Shown: positions 23,961 to 37,040, numbered from the stretch's first letter. The stretch: DNA of 64,000 nt from Prinia subflava (GCF_021018805.1 NC_086258.1:10597259-10661258), one strand, 5' to 3'. Made by a program: numbers and translations. The notes: generated by a model from the letters alone, not told the origin.

Positions 23961-26900
23961 CCAAACACTGATGCTGAGCTGAGCTACAAATGCTTCTGCT
24001 GTACGGAGTGCAACTTTATCAGTGTTCTGGGTTAAGTGCTGCTCCTGGCGTGCACCGTGTGCTCTGCCTGCGGGCTCCTCTGGCTGCGTCCTCCCGCAGC
24101 TCCTCAGCATCAACTGTGCAGCCAGTCTAACTCTTGTTGCACTAATTAATTACTTAATTTTTCAATGTACATTTTAATCTTTATTTTTATTTTTATGTGA
24201 AATGTCGCCTTGTTAGTGCCCCAGAAGAGGTGAGTGTGTTGGCAGGGACGTGCAGAGGGACAGGACCCTGTGGAGCAGTGGTGGCCCTGTGTCCCAGGGC
24301 ACGCTGTGCTCTGCTGCCTGCAGGATGCTCACTCTGTGGCACAGTGGGTCACATGTGGGGTTTTCAGTGATTCAGTGTCTTTAATGAATTTTACAATCGT
24401 GTGCAAGTGCTTCCTCTTTAGAATGACCTCGTTGGCAGTTTGCTCCAGTATCAGATGCAAATTCAGTACCAGCTTGTGTCTTCCATGGAAAATGCAGTAT
24501 TATAGAGCCATTCCAACATTTACTTCAGGAATTAGGGGATATCTAATTAAATGTTTGGCATCTGCAGTGTGCAAGTTTTGGTGTAGTGATAGAAAAAATG
24601 TGAAATATTAATATAAGGTTAATTTTGACCAATTCAACAGCTTGCTTTTAAGTTTCCCATTGACAGCCAAACTGCAGGGTTTAGTGCTAAGCTCCACATT
24701 GCAGCTTATCTCTCCTTAATTAAAATTAAAATGTGAGCAACAACACAGAGATATTTTGCATCATCCTGGAAGAGGAGAAGCAGAAGCTCGAGTGATGGTT
24801 GTTTAATAAGATTATAATTGGAGAGTTAAAGCCTTGTGATCTATGTGCAGACTGGTTTGGTGCTGGTGCGGCTCTGTGGCAGGCGAGCCCCAGGTGCCTG
24901 GCCAAGCATCCCTCGCCGACATCTGGAACCAGTTGCAATACATCACTGTCAAAACTGCTTTCTATACGTATCTGCATTTACACATTAGTTACTCACGCAG
25001 CACTCATCAAAAAAGCTGAACAATCTTGACACGGTGTCCCTGGTGGAACGGCAAAGGTGAACCGAAGTTGGGAGGCAGTGTCTCGCGTCACTGTCTGCTG
25101 AGCTTTTACAACAGGAAGCCTGATTAAAACTGAAAGGAAAAATTTATCGTCAGCTTCTGTTTTGTATCATTTTTACCTACAAAAAGAGTATTTTGTTTCA
25201 TACAAAGCAGTTGATAATGGGGCCAGAGGTGCTCTTCACTTTCACCACCACCTTCCCTGCAGAGGTGCTATGCCAGGCCGGTCATCATGCAGGGCTTCGG
25301 ACAGGCTTTGGGTGTCCAATTATCCACAGAAGTCCCTCTTGCTTGCCCAGTTCTTGCTCTGAGTTACAGAACCATCCACGGTTCGTTTGGGTTTGTTGCA
25401 CAGGGATTGATGGAACTCAGACCGAGTAAGTCCCGGCAGGGTGTGAGTATTCCTGAAACCTGTGTGCTCCATCGTAGTGCTCGTGTCTGCCGGCAGGCTG
25501 GGGGCTGCAGAGCAGGAAAGAAAATAACTGAAAACTTCCTTAGGAGTTCCGGGATTAGGAGTTAATTAGGAGTTAAAAGTAAACATGTTGAGGAGCGAGA
25601 ATGACTGAGGAATGGAGCTCCCTGGTGTCCTTTAGGAGGTGAACTAAGGCTTTGGTGAAACAGGGGGTCTCACTTGGTGCAAGGTTCAAGGGGAGGCAGT
25701 GCAGGGTGGTGTGTTTCTTTTCTCCATCAAAAATGGCAAGTGTGCCCTTGCAGTGAGAACTCTTGGCTGTGTGTGCCAGGGCAGCCTGGCAGTCAGTGCT
25801 GCTGTTCCCTTCGCTGTGCTGCATCCGAGGAGCTCGGGGTGGCTTCTGCACACCAAGTAGGTGAGGAGTATATGGAGCATGGAGTTACTTAGTTTAGTTC
25901 TTTTCTCTGGGAAGACAGGAAAATGAGAAGCACAACTCATTTTTCGGAGTTTCCTTGGCTGTGGCATTGATGCTGTATGATGTTTCATGACTTGCTGTTT
26001 TCATTAGACATGTCCAGAACTCTGGAGGTGACAATGAAGTGTCTCTCTAACTCGTGGTTACTCCAGTAACCAGAAAAACCAAGAAATATGGCAAAGGTTG
26101 GGAGCTGGAGGTGCTTTATCTCTAGTGATTTCACCTGTTTGCATATTTGTAACATTTCTTGGTGGTGGTTTTGGCAATGTACTCTGCATAGAAAAGCCCA
26201 AGAGATCCGGTTCAGGATTCAGTCCTGTGTAAGCTGATAATGAGCAAAGCCAAGGTGCTGTGTGGAAGGTGCACGTCACTGCCCCGCTGCCCTGGGTGCC
26301 AGCGAGCTGTGCACGTGCTGGTGGCGTCCAGTGGCCACCCACAGTCTCAGCATGTGCAGAGCCACAGGTACAGGTGATCCCAGCGCTTAAAATGGAACCT
26401 GGACAGACCCAGAGCCGACGATTGTGACTTCTGTCGGGGCTGATAATCTTTCCTCAGGATGCTGACAAGAATGGCATTATCTGGGTTTTATAGGTGAGCA
26501 GAATGTGATGAAATCAAAGTTCATTTTAAAGGAAACCAAAGTAACTGAAGTATGTGGATTGACTTCATTCAGCTGTTTGTCTCAGCTCTGTACTCTGGTA
26601 CCACAAGCTTTGCTGAAAGCAAACAGAATCAGTGCCCAATGAGCCCAGACTGGAATTCCAAACAATAGCAACTCTGAATCAATCTGATTTCCTCCAGGTT
26701 TTACCTTCAGTGCAAGACCTGACTTTGCAGAATCAGGACAAAACGTGAGTGATGCATGAAATGAAAATTTCCTGCCTGTTGTGTAGAATAAAAACAGCCT
26801 AAGGCGTGAGGCTGCTGCAGCATGTGGCTGACACACAGCTCACACGTGGCTCACACGCAGCTAGAGGAATGAGCCAGGCCCAGGCATCTGCCTGCAGAAA

Positions 26901-28079
26901 CCATCCTATTGAGGAAAAGTTCCCAGATATTTTTTATCTCCTTTGGGACCTTTAGAGCAGTTCAGCAATTAGACTGATTTTATCATCTGATCTCCATGAA
27001 GGATGGCTGGGGGAAGTGGCTTTGGGGTGACAGGACAGCATTCACAGACCCTGTTCTGCCTCAGTGACAGTGCTGGGGTGTCTGTGTGGGGCTGGCAGAG
27101 AAACAGACAGTGGCCCTGGTCCTGGTGTGACACATGCTCCTGTGATCAGTGTCACCTCCCAACACCATGGACATGCAAATGCCCATAGACACTGACCTTC
27201 TCCATCCTTCTGGCAAGGAGAAGTGAAAAGCTTCCAGGAACTTGTTTCAGTTGAGAATCCTGGATAAAATGTATTTCTTGGCTAAAAATCCATGTGAACT
27301 CATTATTGCCACAAATGGGGTTAAAAAATCAACCCAAAGCTTATGTATCTCCGGATCAGATGGAGGCTGATGGCTCCAGCCTGTCCCTGCTGGTGATGAG
27401 CAGCAGATGCTGAAGGAACAGGTCACAGGTCAGGTGTGCAGGGAGGACCCTTGTGATGAACTGCCCGAGGCTGGCGACTGTGAGAGGGGGTCCCGAGCAG
27501 GAGGTCACCTCTGCGGGGTCACAGGGCACTGCACAGGCTCTGGTGGGCCCCTCTGCTGCCCCTGGCCCCAGTGTGTGCACAGCCCCCCTTGCCCCACCAG
27601 CTTCTGCCCCTTCCTGTGTGACAGAGGGCAGGTCAGGAGGTGATCCAGATGTGGCAACCTCTGGCTCTGCTGGCAGTGCCAAGCCAGCCCTGCTGAGGAG
27701 GATGCTCAGATGGCCCCAGCTCTGCTGCAGCACCTGGGGCACCCCATCCCCCTGGGGCTGGGAGAGCCACCACGGGCACTGGTGCCCCGTGAGCAGGACC
27801 CTCCTGCCCCATGCAGCCTCAGCCCTAAGTTTTATTATGAATTAAGAGTAAAACTCCTTCTCTGCCACAGAAAAAAACTACCTCCATTTTTCAGAGAGCC
27901 TCTGTTTATATAGTTTATGGGAGAAGAGGGCTCTTAATATTTCAGTGTCATGACCATAAAATGAAAAGGTTACTGCTTGCTGCAAAGGCTTGCTTGGATC
28001 CAGCACCAATTAATTTTCAATCTGAAATATATGTCTCCTGGCCGTCTCACAACAGCCGGGAGCGGGAGGTTCCTCTTTA
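23961..28079. other. Gene-free stretch
   Basis: Exact octamers ATGCAAAT lie at 24455-24462 and 27173-27180. An 11-bp CACAC-type direct repeat of three copies lies at about 26833-26862. 27.4-27.8 kb is GC-rich, with overlapping chance frames on both strands. No domain, RNA gene or transposon recognised. Confidence 0.5.
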
Positions 28080-28880
28080 ACACATTTGAGCCACAAACCC
28101 GGTTAAAGGATTAGCCAGCTTTTTCCATGCTGTTTTGTTCGCCCCCATTGGGGATTCCCATTATCCTTGATAGACTGTTAGCCCTGACAGTGGGATATGA
28201 CAGTGTGAGTTTTCCTCCTCCTCGGCGTGGTGGCCACAAAAGGCTGCTCGGACCTGGGCTTTCATTTCCATTATGGGTACGGCGGCAGCATATGCTAAAG
28301 GCAGCATTACTGTGCTGAGTTGCTCCTGCAGAATCATCTGCAATGGTTTAATTTCCCTGCTCCGGCAGCCCCGGAGCTGGGCAGAGCTGCCAGCCTGCCC
28401 TCCCTGCTCCGGGGAACGTCCGGGGGCACAGCAAGGATTGGAGCTGTACCAGAGCACTGCAAACACACGCTGACTTTGTGGAGGGTGGATGAGCTTCTCT
28501 TTATCTTTATTTATTAATAAAAGACGGAATGCCTTGGGAAACAAAAGGTTTTAATGGCTGGTGCTTGGTATCCTTGACAACAATCCCCAAAGAATATTAC
28601 ATTAGGGCACCAGAGAACTTTTAAAAATAAGTAATGGAATTCCGTCTCTGTTATGCTTTTAGTAGTCATTTCGGCCATGGTGCAGCGAGGTCATAAGCTG
28701 AGCTCAGTGAAGGGAGCCAGAACACGAAATGATGCTGAGAGAACGTCTGGGAGATGAGAGGTACAGAATTACAAGCGAAAGTGCAGGCCTGCTGAGGCAA
28801 TTACAGCTTAATGGGGTCATTTGGAAGGCAATTGCCAGGGGTTAATGTAGTATGGAGAGATGAGGTGAGATTGAAGTGAA
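28080..28880. other. Candidate conserved non-coding block
   Basis: Unique, moderately AT-rich sequence with many regulatory-type words (GACAACAATCC, GCAATTACAGC, GGCAATTGCC). A 9-base inverted repeat brackets part of it: AGACGGAAT at 28522-28530 and ATTCCGTCT at 28639-28647. It looks like enhancer-type DNA; conservation is not established. Confidence 0.3.
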
Positions 28881-29099
28881 ATTTGGGGCTGGAAATGTGT
28901 TAAGATGAAAGATCAGAGTGCAGCAGATTCTGCAGTGCAGAAGGTTTATATCATGCAAAAAATTTGAGAAAAATGTAAAAGTAGTAGCCAGATGTTTCAA
29001 AATAAATAAATAAAACCTTAAGTAAATGCTTTTAAAAAGTGAAATAGCTGCATCAAAACACCCTGTGCTGGGAGGGGTGGCAGTGAGCACGGCAGGGCT
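28881..29099. other. AT-rich stretch, nothing specific
   Basis: Includes a short (AAAT)n run near 29000-29015. No gene or repeat family recognised. Confidence 0.5.
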
Positions 29100-29700
29100 T
29101 GATATCACAGAAAAGGGCTGGTTTGGAGCAAAAGTTGTGTTGCGATGGCACATATGCCCAGACAATGTGGTTCCGTATTGACACGACAGAGTGCCTGATG
29201 AAACGCTGGCTGCTCGCTCAGCTGTTGTGCCTTGTTTTGAAAAATCCATTGTTTTCAAACAAAATGCGAGCAACAGTCCTCTGTACACATATTTTGATAT
29301 ATTTGCAATGGATTCATCACATTATCTTTTCAGGCATTAAAATAATACTCATAAGATGTCAAAATATTGCAGGAATGTAAGCTAGCATTCTTTGAGAGCG
29401 GGTATTTGGGTTCTGAGAAGTATGCTTAAATATTACAGGTGTTTAAATTAAAAATGTCAAGCCATGAAGGCATAATGGAAGTAATCATTTTTACACAGTT
29501 TTAAGCCCCGGTGTTGGAGAAAGCTCTGCATTCCAGACTATTGTGAGGGAGCGAGTTCATAAGCATTCAGAGGACAAAAGAGATCATTATGCTTTGTTAC
29601 CTCAGCCAGTTCATTACCTTAATTGCTGAGCGTAATCCAGTCTTGGAAGAAAACTCTGGGGCTTTAAGGAGATCAGCGCTGGCACCCTGTGACACAGAAA
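29100..29700. other. Candidate conserved non-coding element
   Basis: Unique AT-rich sequence with GTAATCATT, GATCATTATGC, ACCTTAATTGC and GCGTAATCC words over the last 250 bases. It directly precedes a young GC-rich tandem array, so composition changes sharply near 29,790. Confidence 0.35.
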
Positions 29701-29886
29701 ATGGGAGCCCTTTCCTGCTCCACGGCCACTCCAGGCACGCTAAACCTTGATCAAAGGCTGAACTTCTCCGAGGCTCGGCCATGTGAAAATCCCCCGGAGC
29801 GGTGCCGGGCGCTGAACCGTGATGGAGCCGCGGGCTCGGCCGCGCTCCCGCGGCAGCGGCACCGGCGCGCAGCGCTGCGCGGGGAG

Positions 29887-30175
29887 CGGCACCGCGGCCC
29901 GGCCCGGCCCGGAACGGCCCGGCACGGCCCGGAACGGGCTGATACTGCACGGCCCGGCACGGCCCGGCACGGCACGGAACGGGCTGACACTGCACGGCCC
30001 GGCCCGGCCCGGCCCGGCACGGAACGGGCTGACACTGCACGGCCCGGCCCGGCCCGGCACGGCCCGGAACGGCACGGAACGGGCTGACACTGCACGGCCC
30101 GGCACGGCCCGGCACGGCCCGGAACGGGCTGACACTGCACGGCATTGCCCGGCACGGCATGGCCCGGCACAGTCT
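29887..30175. repeat. GC-rich 5-bp-step array with higher-order units
   Basis: The array is built from CGGCC and CGGCA pentamers, interrupted five times by CGGGCTGAYACTGCA. Those markers (GGGCT starts at 29936, 29981, 30026, 30081 and 30126) are spaced 45, 45, 55 and 45 bases, all multiples of five. This suggests growth by both pentamer slippage and larger unit duplication. Very CpG-rich. The long open frames on both strands are artefacts of the array. Confidence 0.92.
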
Positions 30176-30186
30176 GAATGGAGCCG

Positions 30187-30310
30187 CTCCCCGGGCAGGG
30201 TGGCACTGTAGCCGTGTCCCCTCCCCGGGCAGGGTGGCACTGCAGCCGTGTCCCCTCCCCGGGCAGGGTGGCACTGCAGCCGTGTCCCCTCCCCGGGCAG
30301 GGTGGCACCG
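30187..30310. repeat. 34-bp tandem repeat, 4 copies
   Basis: GGGCAGGGTGGCAC recurs at 30193, 30227, 30261 and 30295, an exact 34-bp period. Units are nearly identical: the first has CTGTAG where the next two have CTGCAG, and the fourth diverges after GGCAC. It lies about 12 bases right of the unrelated pentamer array. Confidence 0.93.
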
Positions 30311-30409
30311 GCGATCCCGGAGCTGCCGCTCCCGAATCCTGCCGGGCCCCAGGCCAGGAGCGGCCCCAGGCCGGCGCTGGCTCCCCAGTGATGCCGAGGC
30401 GTTGCCGGG

Positions 30410-30900
30410 GAAGATCAGATTTATTGTAAATACATTAGGGCAGGGTTTTTACCCGTGTTTCTGTGTGTGTGTGCTTTGTATCTGGTTATCCAAGCTGATG
30501 ATATGGGCATTCCCCCCCGTACAGTTGCATATATTAAGGCTTTTAAGAAATATAGTAAAACAAAAAATATGACCTTTAAAAGCATGGTTGAGTTGCATTC
30601 ATTTTATAACCATCAAAGCAACTCTTTACTGTTGTAAGGTAGAAAAATCAATGATGCAATCTTTTTCCTTTTGCCTCGTGCAATCCGTAATTGAAATGGA
30701 AAATCAAATGAACGGCTAACAGATAATTGTTTTATCAATATTCCCTGCCTGCCCTACAAGGGTCAGCCTAGAATGATCATGAGCCACGGATATGATGAGG
30801 ACAAAATGTGAAATTGAACAGCAAGGAGGCAATAAATCAACCTTGACAAGAAAGAGTGACCAGCATGTAGCTCTTGTAGGCAGCTTTTGGGACACTTTTT
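30410..30900. promoter_or_regulatory. Candidate conserved non-coding element
   Basis: Long unique AT-rich block with CGTAATTGAAATGG, AACAGATAATTG, TATCAATATT and GAATGATCATGAG. It is one of the strongest enhancer-like stretches by composition. It begins directly after the two GC-rich arrays, so a potentially constrained element abuts young repeats. Conservation is inferred. Confidence 0.4.
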
Positions 30901-31965
30901 GTCTCAGGTGTCTGCACTGATTTAAAAATGTGAGAATATAATATTTGAAGCTCTACCAGTGGGTAAACAACTGCAGACTATTTCTAGGTTAAGGCATCAT
31001 CAAAGCAAACACGCTGCAGCTCAAAAAATGAGTATATTGGGGCACAGTGGGAAAAATCCCACAGTGAAACAACAGGGGAATAGTGGAATATTCTGGGGCA
31101 TTGGCAAAAAGTTCTCCTTCTTCCTATCTGGTCTAAAAAACTAAAAAAGATAGTAAATCTATTAAAATGTATTTTTCAGCCTGCTCTTTTGCTGCTCCAT
31201 TGGGCATGAAAAATGCTTTCCATTGTATTTCTGGTATTTTGGGAGCTCCTTGATCCCGGTGCTGGCGCAGCCTGTCTCCTGCCTGGAGGCCCATCTGATA
31301 AGGGACATTTTGGCATAATGCCCCCAGCTCGTTGGCAGTGGAGGTGTCAGGGGGACGGGGACAGGTAACGCTCCACCTCACAGAGCCTTTGCTCATCATT
31401 CGATCCTTCAATTCTTCCACTGAAGACTGGACCAGTTTTTGCTATAATTTTGAAGAACACTGATATAGAAGAATGAAGTCTCTGTGTGTTTCCCCATCAT
31501 GACACTGAAGGGCAGCTCTGATCAAACACCACCAAGGGCCTGAGCCCCTGCCGGGCCACCTCTGAACCCTGGGGCAGATCCCCATCTGGTGCCAGTTGTG
31601 AAGCCACTGTCACTTACCCCAGCTGCCAGCCTCTAGCTTTACATAGGTTTTGTTGTTAAACCAGGCAGATGTTTCTCCCCTGGAATACTGCCGAGGTTGG
31701 TGTTGTGGCGGTGGGAAATGGTGTGAGAACAGACCCACAAAAGATGGCAGGGCTCAGGTTACAAGCCTGGAAAGGCGGAGTCCCCCTGGAGCCGGGACTC
31801 GGGCTGAAGAGGGGTAACATTGTCTGCAGCCTCCAAGCTCTCTTCCCACCGGTCCTGTTCTTGCTTCAGCTGCAGCAGAGACATGTTGGGGTGCCTTGGA
31901 GCAGCAACTGGTCTGACCACTGTGCTCCTGCTCCCTTCTCTGGGCACATGTATGATAATCCACCT
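30901..31965. other. Gene-free stretch
   Basis: Mixed composition. Short open frames only, with no domain. No repeat family recognised. Confidence 0.5.
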
Positions 31966-32126
31966 ACCCATCCCATCCCATCCCATCCCATCCCATCCCA
32001 TCCCATCCCATCCCATCCCATCCCATCCCATCCCATCCCATCCCATCCCATCCCATCCCATCCCATCCCATCCCATCCCATCCCATCCCATCCCATCCCA
32101 TCCCATCCCATCCCATCCCATCCCAT
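31966..32126. repeat. (TCCCA)n microsatellite, about 32 copies
   Basis: An uninterrupted pentanucleotide run of about 160 bases. The minus strand is (GGGAT)n, with GGG tracts and two-base loops, a canonical G-quadruplex pattern. The repetitive open frames on both strands, for example 31759-32121 minus, come from the repeat and are not genes. Confidence 0.97.
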
Positions 32127-34155
32127 CTCTGCATCAGCAGAGGTTTAGCAGAGGCTGGTTTGGGTGCAGTCTGCACCTGAAGGATGGGAAACCATCCTGA
32201 AAGCTTTATTTTTAACCTTGGCTCTCCTGTCCCGTGGTGTCCCTGGGGAGGAGGGGGTCTGGCGCTCTCGTGGTCTTGGAAACAGCAATATCAGAAACCC
32301 AGCAAAATAGGTTGCCAGCATGGAGAATATTTTTTATTTTAAGCACAGTATTTTAAACACACCATGTCCTCCTTCCCCGGGGGCAAGGCTGAGAGACTTT
32401 AAAACTATTTTTTACAATTGGTTTTTCAAATTCATTTCTCATCAGGCCTTTTCCCACACACAGTCAGGTGTGGTGCTGGCAGGCTGCAGCCCCTGCCCTG
32501 GGGGTTTGGGCAGCCGGAGGGATGGATGGATGCCGGGGAGCCTCGCCGGGGCTGCCTCCTGCCCACAAAGGGAGACCCCTGCAGAAAACTGCCGGGCCAC
32601 GGGGCACAGCCCCTCAGCCTGCGCTGGGGTGTGTGCCACCATGGCCCTGGCCACCCCCTCCGGCCACCTCGGGGCCACACGGGTGTCCCCTCCCGCTTGC
32701 GTCTCTGATGTAATGAAGTGTCAACTGCTGCCATCATCGTCCTCCGCGTCCTTGAAACCCACACGGTTTAACCAAGAGTCTCTCCAATTTATCAGCAGTT
32801 AAAAATAGAGGGGAGGCTGCGAAGGACGGTCCCCGCTCCCCGGGAGTGTGGCCTCTGCGGTGGGGCGGGACAGGGGACACGTCCCCCGTCCTGCTTGGCA
32901 AGAGCATCTCTGTCCTCCCTGGACGTGGCTCCTGAGGGCCGAAGATTAACCCGGCCGGGTGAGGGGATGCCTGCACACACAAAGATCAGCTCGGATCATT
33001 GCAGGCAGTAAATGCTTCCACAGCAGCCTGAGCCGAGCCCACAGTACCTGCAGGCCTTGCAATGTGCACGGCAGAAGTGCCGGTGTGTGGGGAGGCGGGC
33101 AGGAGCCGCTGGGAGGGAACGCAGCCTGCCCGTGCCCTAAATACATATTTACACCGCGGAGCTGCTGCCTCTGAAGAAGCTGTTCAAGCTGCCAGGCTGC
33201 TAATCCACATTTAATGCCGCTGGTCTGTCAGGTGAAAACCTTGTGTACAATGATCCCCACTACAGCGTCTGCTGCCTGGGGGCCGGGCACGCTCTGGGCC
33301 GTGTGTGAGCCTTGGCACATCTCTGCCCTGGCCAGGAGCACAGGGAAGCCCAGCCTGGCCATGAGCATCTTCAGGCCCCAAAGGGCACCCCTGGGGTCTG
33401 GGCCAGCATGTCGGGGCTTGGCTTGGAGAGGAACGGGGCTGGGGCTGAATGTGCAGGCCCCATCCCAGCGTTCTGCTGCCTCTCATCTCCTCTCTGTGTG
33501 GTGACAGGCTCACAGCAGCACGGGATGCTTGGGTTCAAGCTGTGCTTGTGTGTCAGCAGTCCCCTCGGTTTGGGCTGGGCAGGGACCTGCCTCGTTGTGC
33601 TTTGGGTTTGGAGGCAACAGGATGGTGGCACATTTGTTTTTACTGACATTGATATAATAATTTAGTTTCTTTCATGGATTAGATTTGGGGGATTTGAAAC
33701 TTAACTCTGGTAGTGCTTCTTTCCCAATTTATTGCATATGCTTAAATAAACATGTTGAATTAACTTTATAAGGCTTGTAAAAACTACAGATAAAACCGCT
33801 CTAGAAAATCAACATTCTAAATCATGCTAAGTCTCTTCCCATTCTGCTCATCCTCTAGCAGGGCATTGACAAAAATATGAAATTGATTTGGTTGAAGGGT
33901 GTTAAAGAGCCGACAGCCAAATGTCACAAACAATGAATGGCTGCAGTGTTGAGAAAATCAATAGGGAGGTTAAAGCTGGGCTTGTGAAAGACTTGGCAGA
34001 CTGCTCTGTTCCAGGAAGATATCTGTCTTCTGGCCTTGGTTGCATGATCAAAAGGAAAACTTGATAGGTTTAATGAAGGGAGATACTGTAAAACTGACAA
34101 CAGAAATATAGACACTGTGGTAAACTGCAGTGCACATCAGCGAGTGGGGCTATTA
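32127..34155. other. Gene-free stretch
   Basis: GC-rich at 32.45-33.6 kb with several overlapping chance frames. AT-rich after 33.65 kb. No gene, RNA or transposon recognised. Confidence 0.5.
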
Positions 34156-34800
34156 GATACATTTTTCAGTCTGAAAAAATATTTATAGGTAAAGATGTCA
34201 AAAAAATATTAGTGCATTCCTCCATTTTTCCCCTCTTGTTCCCAATCACAGCCGTGTTTGCGTGGTGCAAACAAAGCTTTGGCTCTGGGTTTAATTGTAC
34301 AACATGATGGCAAACGTATAGGGCAAAATAATTAGCATGATAATTAGCAAATCGTAATGTTTTCAAATAATTGCGGGATGAGATTGCAGAGCCAAAGTGA
34401 GATTGGAATCTCTTCTTTACTTGGAGATGGTATTTCAGCAAATCATAAAAGAAAGTGAAAACAAACCCTTGCTCTATCAATTAAAGGTGAGACCATGTGA
34501 CACCAACTCTCCATCGTCCACCCGGTGCCTTTCACAGTCTCACTGTGCTCTTGATAAATACACAGCTGGCCTTAAAATCAGTTTTGTGAATATTAGATCT
34601 GCAAATATAAATGAGGATGCCAGCCATTAAAAAAGGTTAATAATGTTAGATTCATTTTGGTTCTGAAATCAGCTTGTAAACAAAATTTGCCCTGCTTTAC
34701 ACCTGACCTATTAGCAGTACTTTTATGTAACGTATCACATCATTAGAGAAAAAAATTGCGTCAGGGCTGAGTTATTCCTTCCCACATGTTTGTTTTCCAA
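34156..34800. promoter_or_regulatory. Candidate conserved non-coding element
   Basis: Extended unique AT-rich sequence with GGTTTAATTGTAC, AATAATTAGCATGATAATTAGC (two TAATTAGC copies about 12 bases apart, near 34330-34349), TATCAATTAAAGG and GTTAATAATG. The repeated TAATTAGC pair suits paired homeodomain binding. No coding signal. Confidence 0.4.
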
Positions 34801-37040
34801 ACACTGCATCGTGCTTAAGCCTAAACTGTGTGGCAATATTTGAAATAACGTGGTCCCTTTGCAGCATGTATTTCCCAGCCCTGTGTTAGGCCTCAGTGTT
34901 CCCTTCCCCAGCCTGGCTGGGCTCAGTGTTGCCTCTCAGTTCTGGGTATCCTGTCTCTCCTCTCTATCAAAACTCCCTCTGTTTTTTCTTCTTTTTTTTT
35001 TTTTTTTCCTAGAAAAAATGAACTCATTAGTTTAAAACTCCCAAATGCCACATTCGGCTCAAACAGCGAAGATGATAACCTGTAAAAAAAGAGGAGAAGA
35101 GAGAGAAGGAGGCTGGCAGGTTTTCTGCAAGTGGACGCTGTAATAAAAATGCCCCCTACTTTGTCGGGATGGGGTTTGGAGGGCTGCTGCCATATGTTAC
35201 TTTCCTTTTTAGCTGGGATTATGCCATCATTATTGCTGATAAAAGCTGTTTACTGCCTTGGCAGAGGAGTGATGCTTGGCGCAGTTTGGGAGCCGCCATT
35301 CAGTTTACAGAGAAGTGCATTTAGTGCCAGATGCTGGGATCCAGGGGCTTTGTTATCTTTTCCCATTATTGGGATCATCCATTGTGTGGTTTTTTTCTCC
35401 CTTTAACTTAGCTCTGGCTTTGTTGTTTGTGTTTTGGATTCACTTGCTCTCAGGCAGGTTGACACGGCAGGTTTTAGCTCACCAGGCAGTGCTGGGCGCA
35501 GCCGGTGGCTCGCAGGGACCACGTCTCCTCGTGGCACTGTGCAGGAGGTGATGGGTTTTGGTGGTGGGTGCCCTGTCCTGCAAAAGGTGATGGTGGCTGT
35601 GGGGAAACCCAGGTGAGGAGCATGCCTGCGTGGCAGTCAGCATGAGTGTTCCTAGAAACCTCAGTGCCCACGGTCTGGCACAACCGTGGGGCTGCAGTGA
35701 AGCAGGAAATGCAGAAAATGTTTAACCAAATGAGAACATCATATTTCAGTGTGAAGGTGGCATTGATTCATATGTAAATTCTCTGAGTGAGGACTAACAG
35801 AGCTGTTGGCCAGGCAGCAGTGCTATTGGTGCCAGACTTTCCCTTAAAAACTGTTGTGGTGTCCATAGAAAAGGGACCATATGTGGGCTGGATCGTACTA
35901 AAAGCTGAGGGAGAAGAGAAGGCCAGCAGTGCCAGGGTGGTGACCATGCCATCAGCTACCTGCTCTGTGCGGGAGACTGGGGCACCTCAGGGTGCTGCCC
36001 CGTGGCCACACGAGCTGCCCTGGCAGCAGCCTGGGTGTGCCTGAGGCCAGCCCCCTTGGCAGCACCAGCACCTTGGGTGAGGAACTGCCCACCAGGGCTT
36101 TTCCCGGAGATTTTGTGGAAGGGGAGGAGCAGCCACAGCCAGCATGGAGTGGTGGGGCTGTAATCCAGAGCTGACACATGGTCTGGCCCCAGTGAGTGCC
36201 TCCACACTGCTGGCCTGGGTGCCTCCTCCCAGGCACAGCCCCAGCCTTCCACCAGGCATCTTCTGGCTTCCAGCTGGGAATCGGGCTGGATGTGCCTATA
36301 AATCTCACCCTTGCTGGAGACACTGCCTCACTATTCCCAGAAGGATTTGCTGGTCCCACAGCCCTTGTGCTGTGTTTGGGGCTCCTCAGGCCTGCTGGGT
36401 GTGGGTCCCGGGGCTCCGGGGACCCTGTGCCGCTGCCCTCGGCCCCGGTGCCGTGCTGGGTGAACCAGCAGAGCTCGGTGCAGGGCTCTTGTGGAGCCCC
36501 CCTTCACCTCCTCTGCTCCCGGATTCTTTGGGGAAGAGGCTGTGACCTTATTTCTCCTGCTAAGAGAGATGCATCTGGAACCAAATGAGGGCAGTAAAGT
36601 ATAATAGAAGGCTTTACAAATGAAAGTTTTGTTTCTGCTGGTGCAATACCTTGTTTCCCCCTCTTGTATCCTGGGAAATCAGGCTGATCAATAGTTCCCA
36701 TTTCAGCACAACTGCAGCCAGCATTACAACTGTATAAAATTTACAACATTGTCTGCTGTAAATTTTAATTGGAAAAGGCTCGTAGATTCATCCTCGAACT
36801 TTGCCCCTTTAAATGTATTTGATTTTAAAAAATCAAACAAATTTACAGTGTATAACATCATGTCGCACGCTGTGTATTGACAGTGCAATAGAAGTAGCAC
36901 AAACCCACCTTCCTGCTGGAAGAGAGAAAATGGCTGTGAAATACCTGGGAAAGGTTGGGAGTGTTTAATGAGGCTCTGTTTGGGAGCCAACAAGCCCAGG
37001 GTGGCAGGCAGGTGCCCACGGGAGGGATCCCCATCCCGGT
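34801..37040. other. Gene-free stretch
   Basis: A pyrimidine tract ending in CCTAG at about 34980-35011 resembles a 3' splice acceptor, but the frames after it close at once. 35.95-36.5 kb is GC-rich with chance frames. No gene recognised. Confidence 0.5.

Noticed and set aside
28522..28647. 9-base inverted repeat AGACGGAAT/ATTCCGTCT as transposon ends
   Set aside because: No target-site duplication or transposase-derived sequence. Inverted words this short occur by chance.
31759..32121. MGWDG-repeat protein on the minus strand
   Set aside because: Pure translation of the (TCCCA)n microsatellite.
34980..35011. Polypyrimidine tract ending CCTAG, resembling a 3' splice acceptor
   Set aside because: Downstream frames close almost at once and no partner donor or coding exon is visible.
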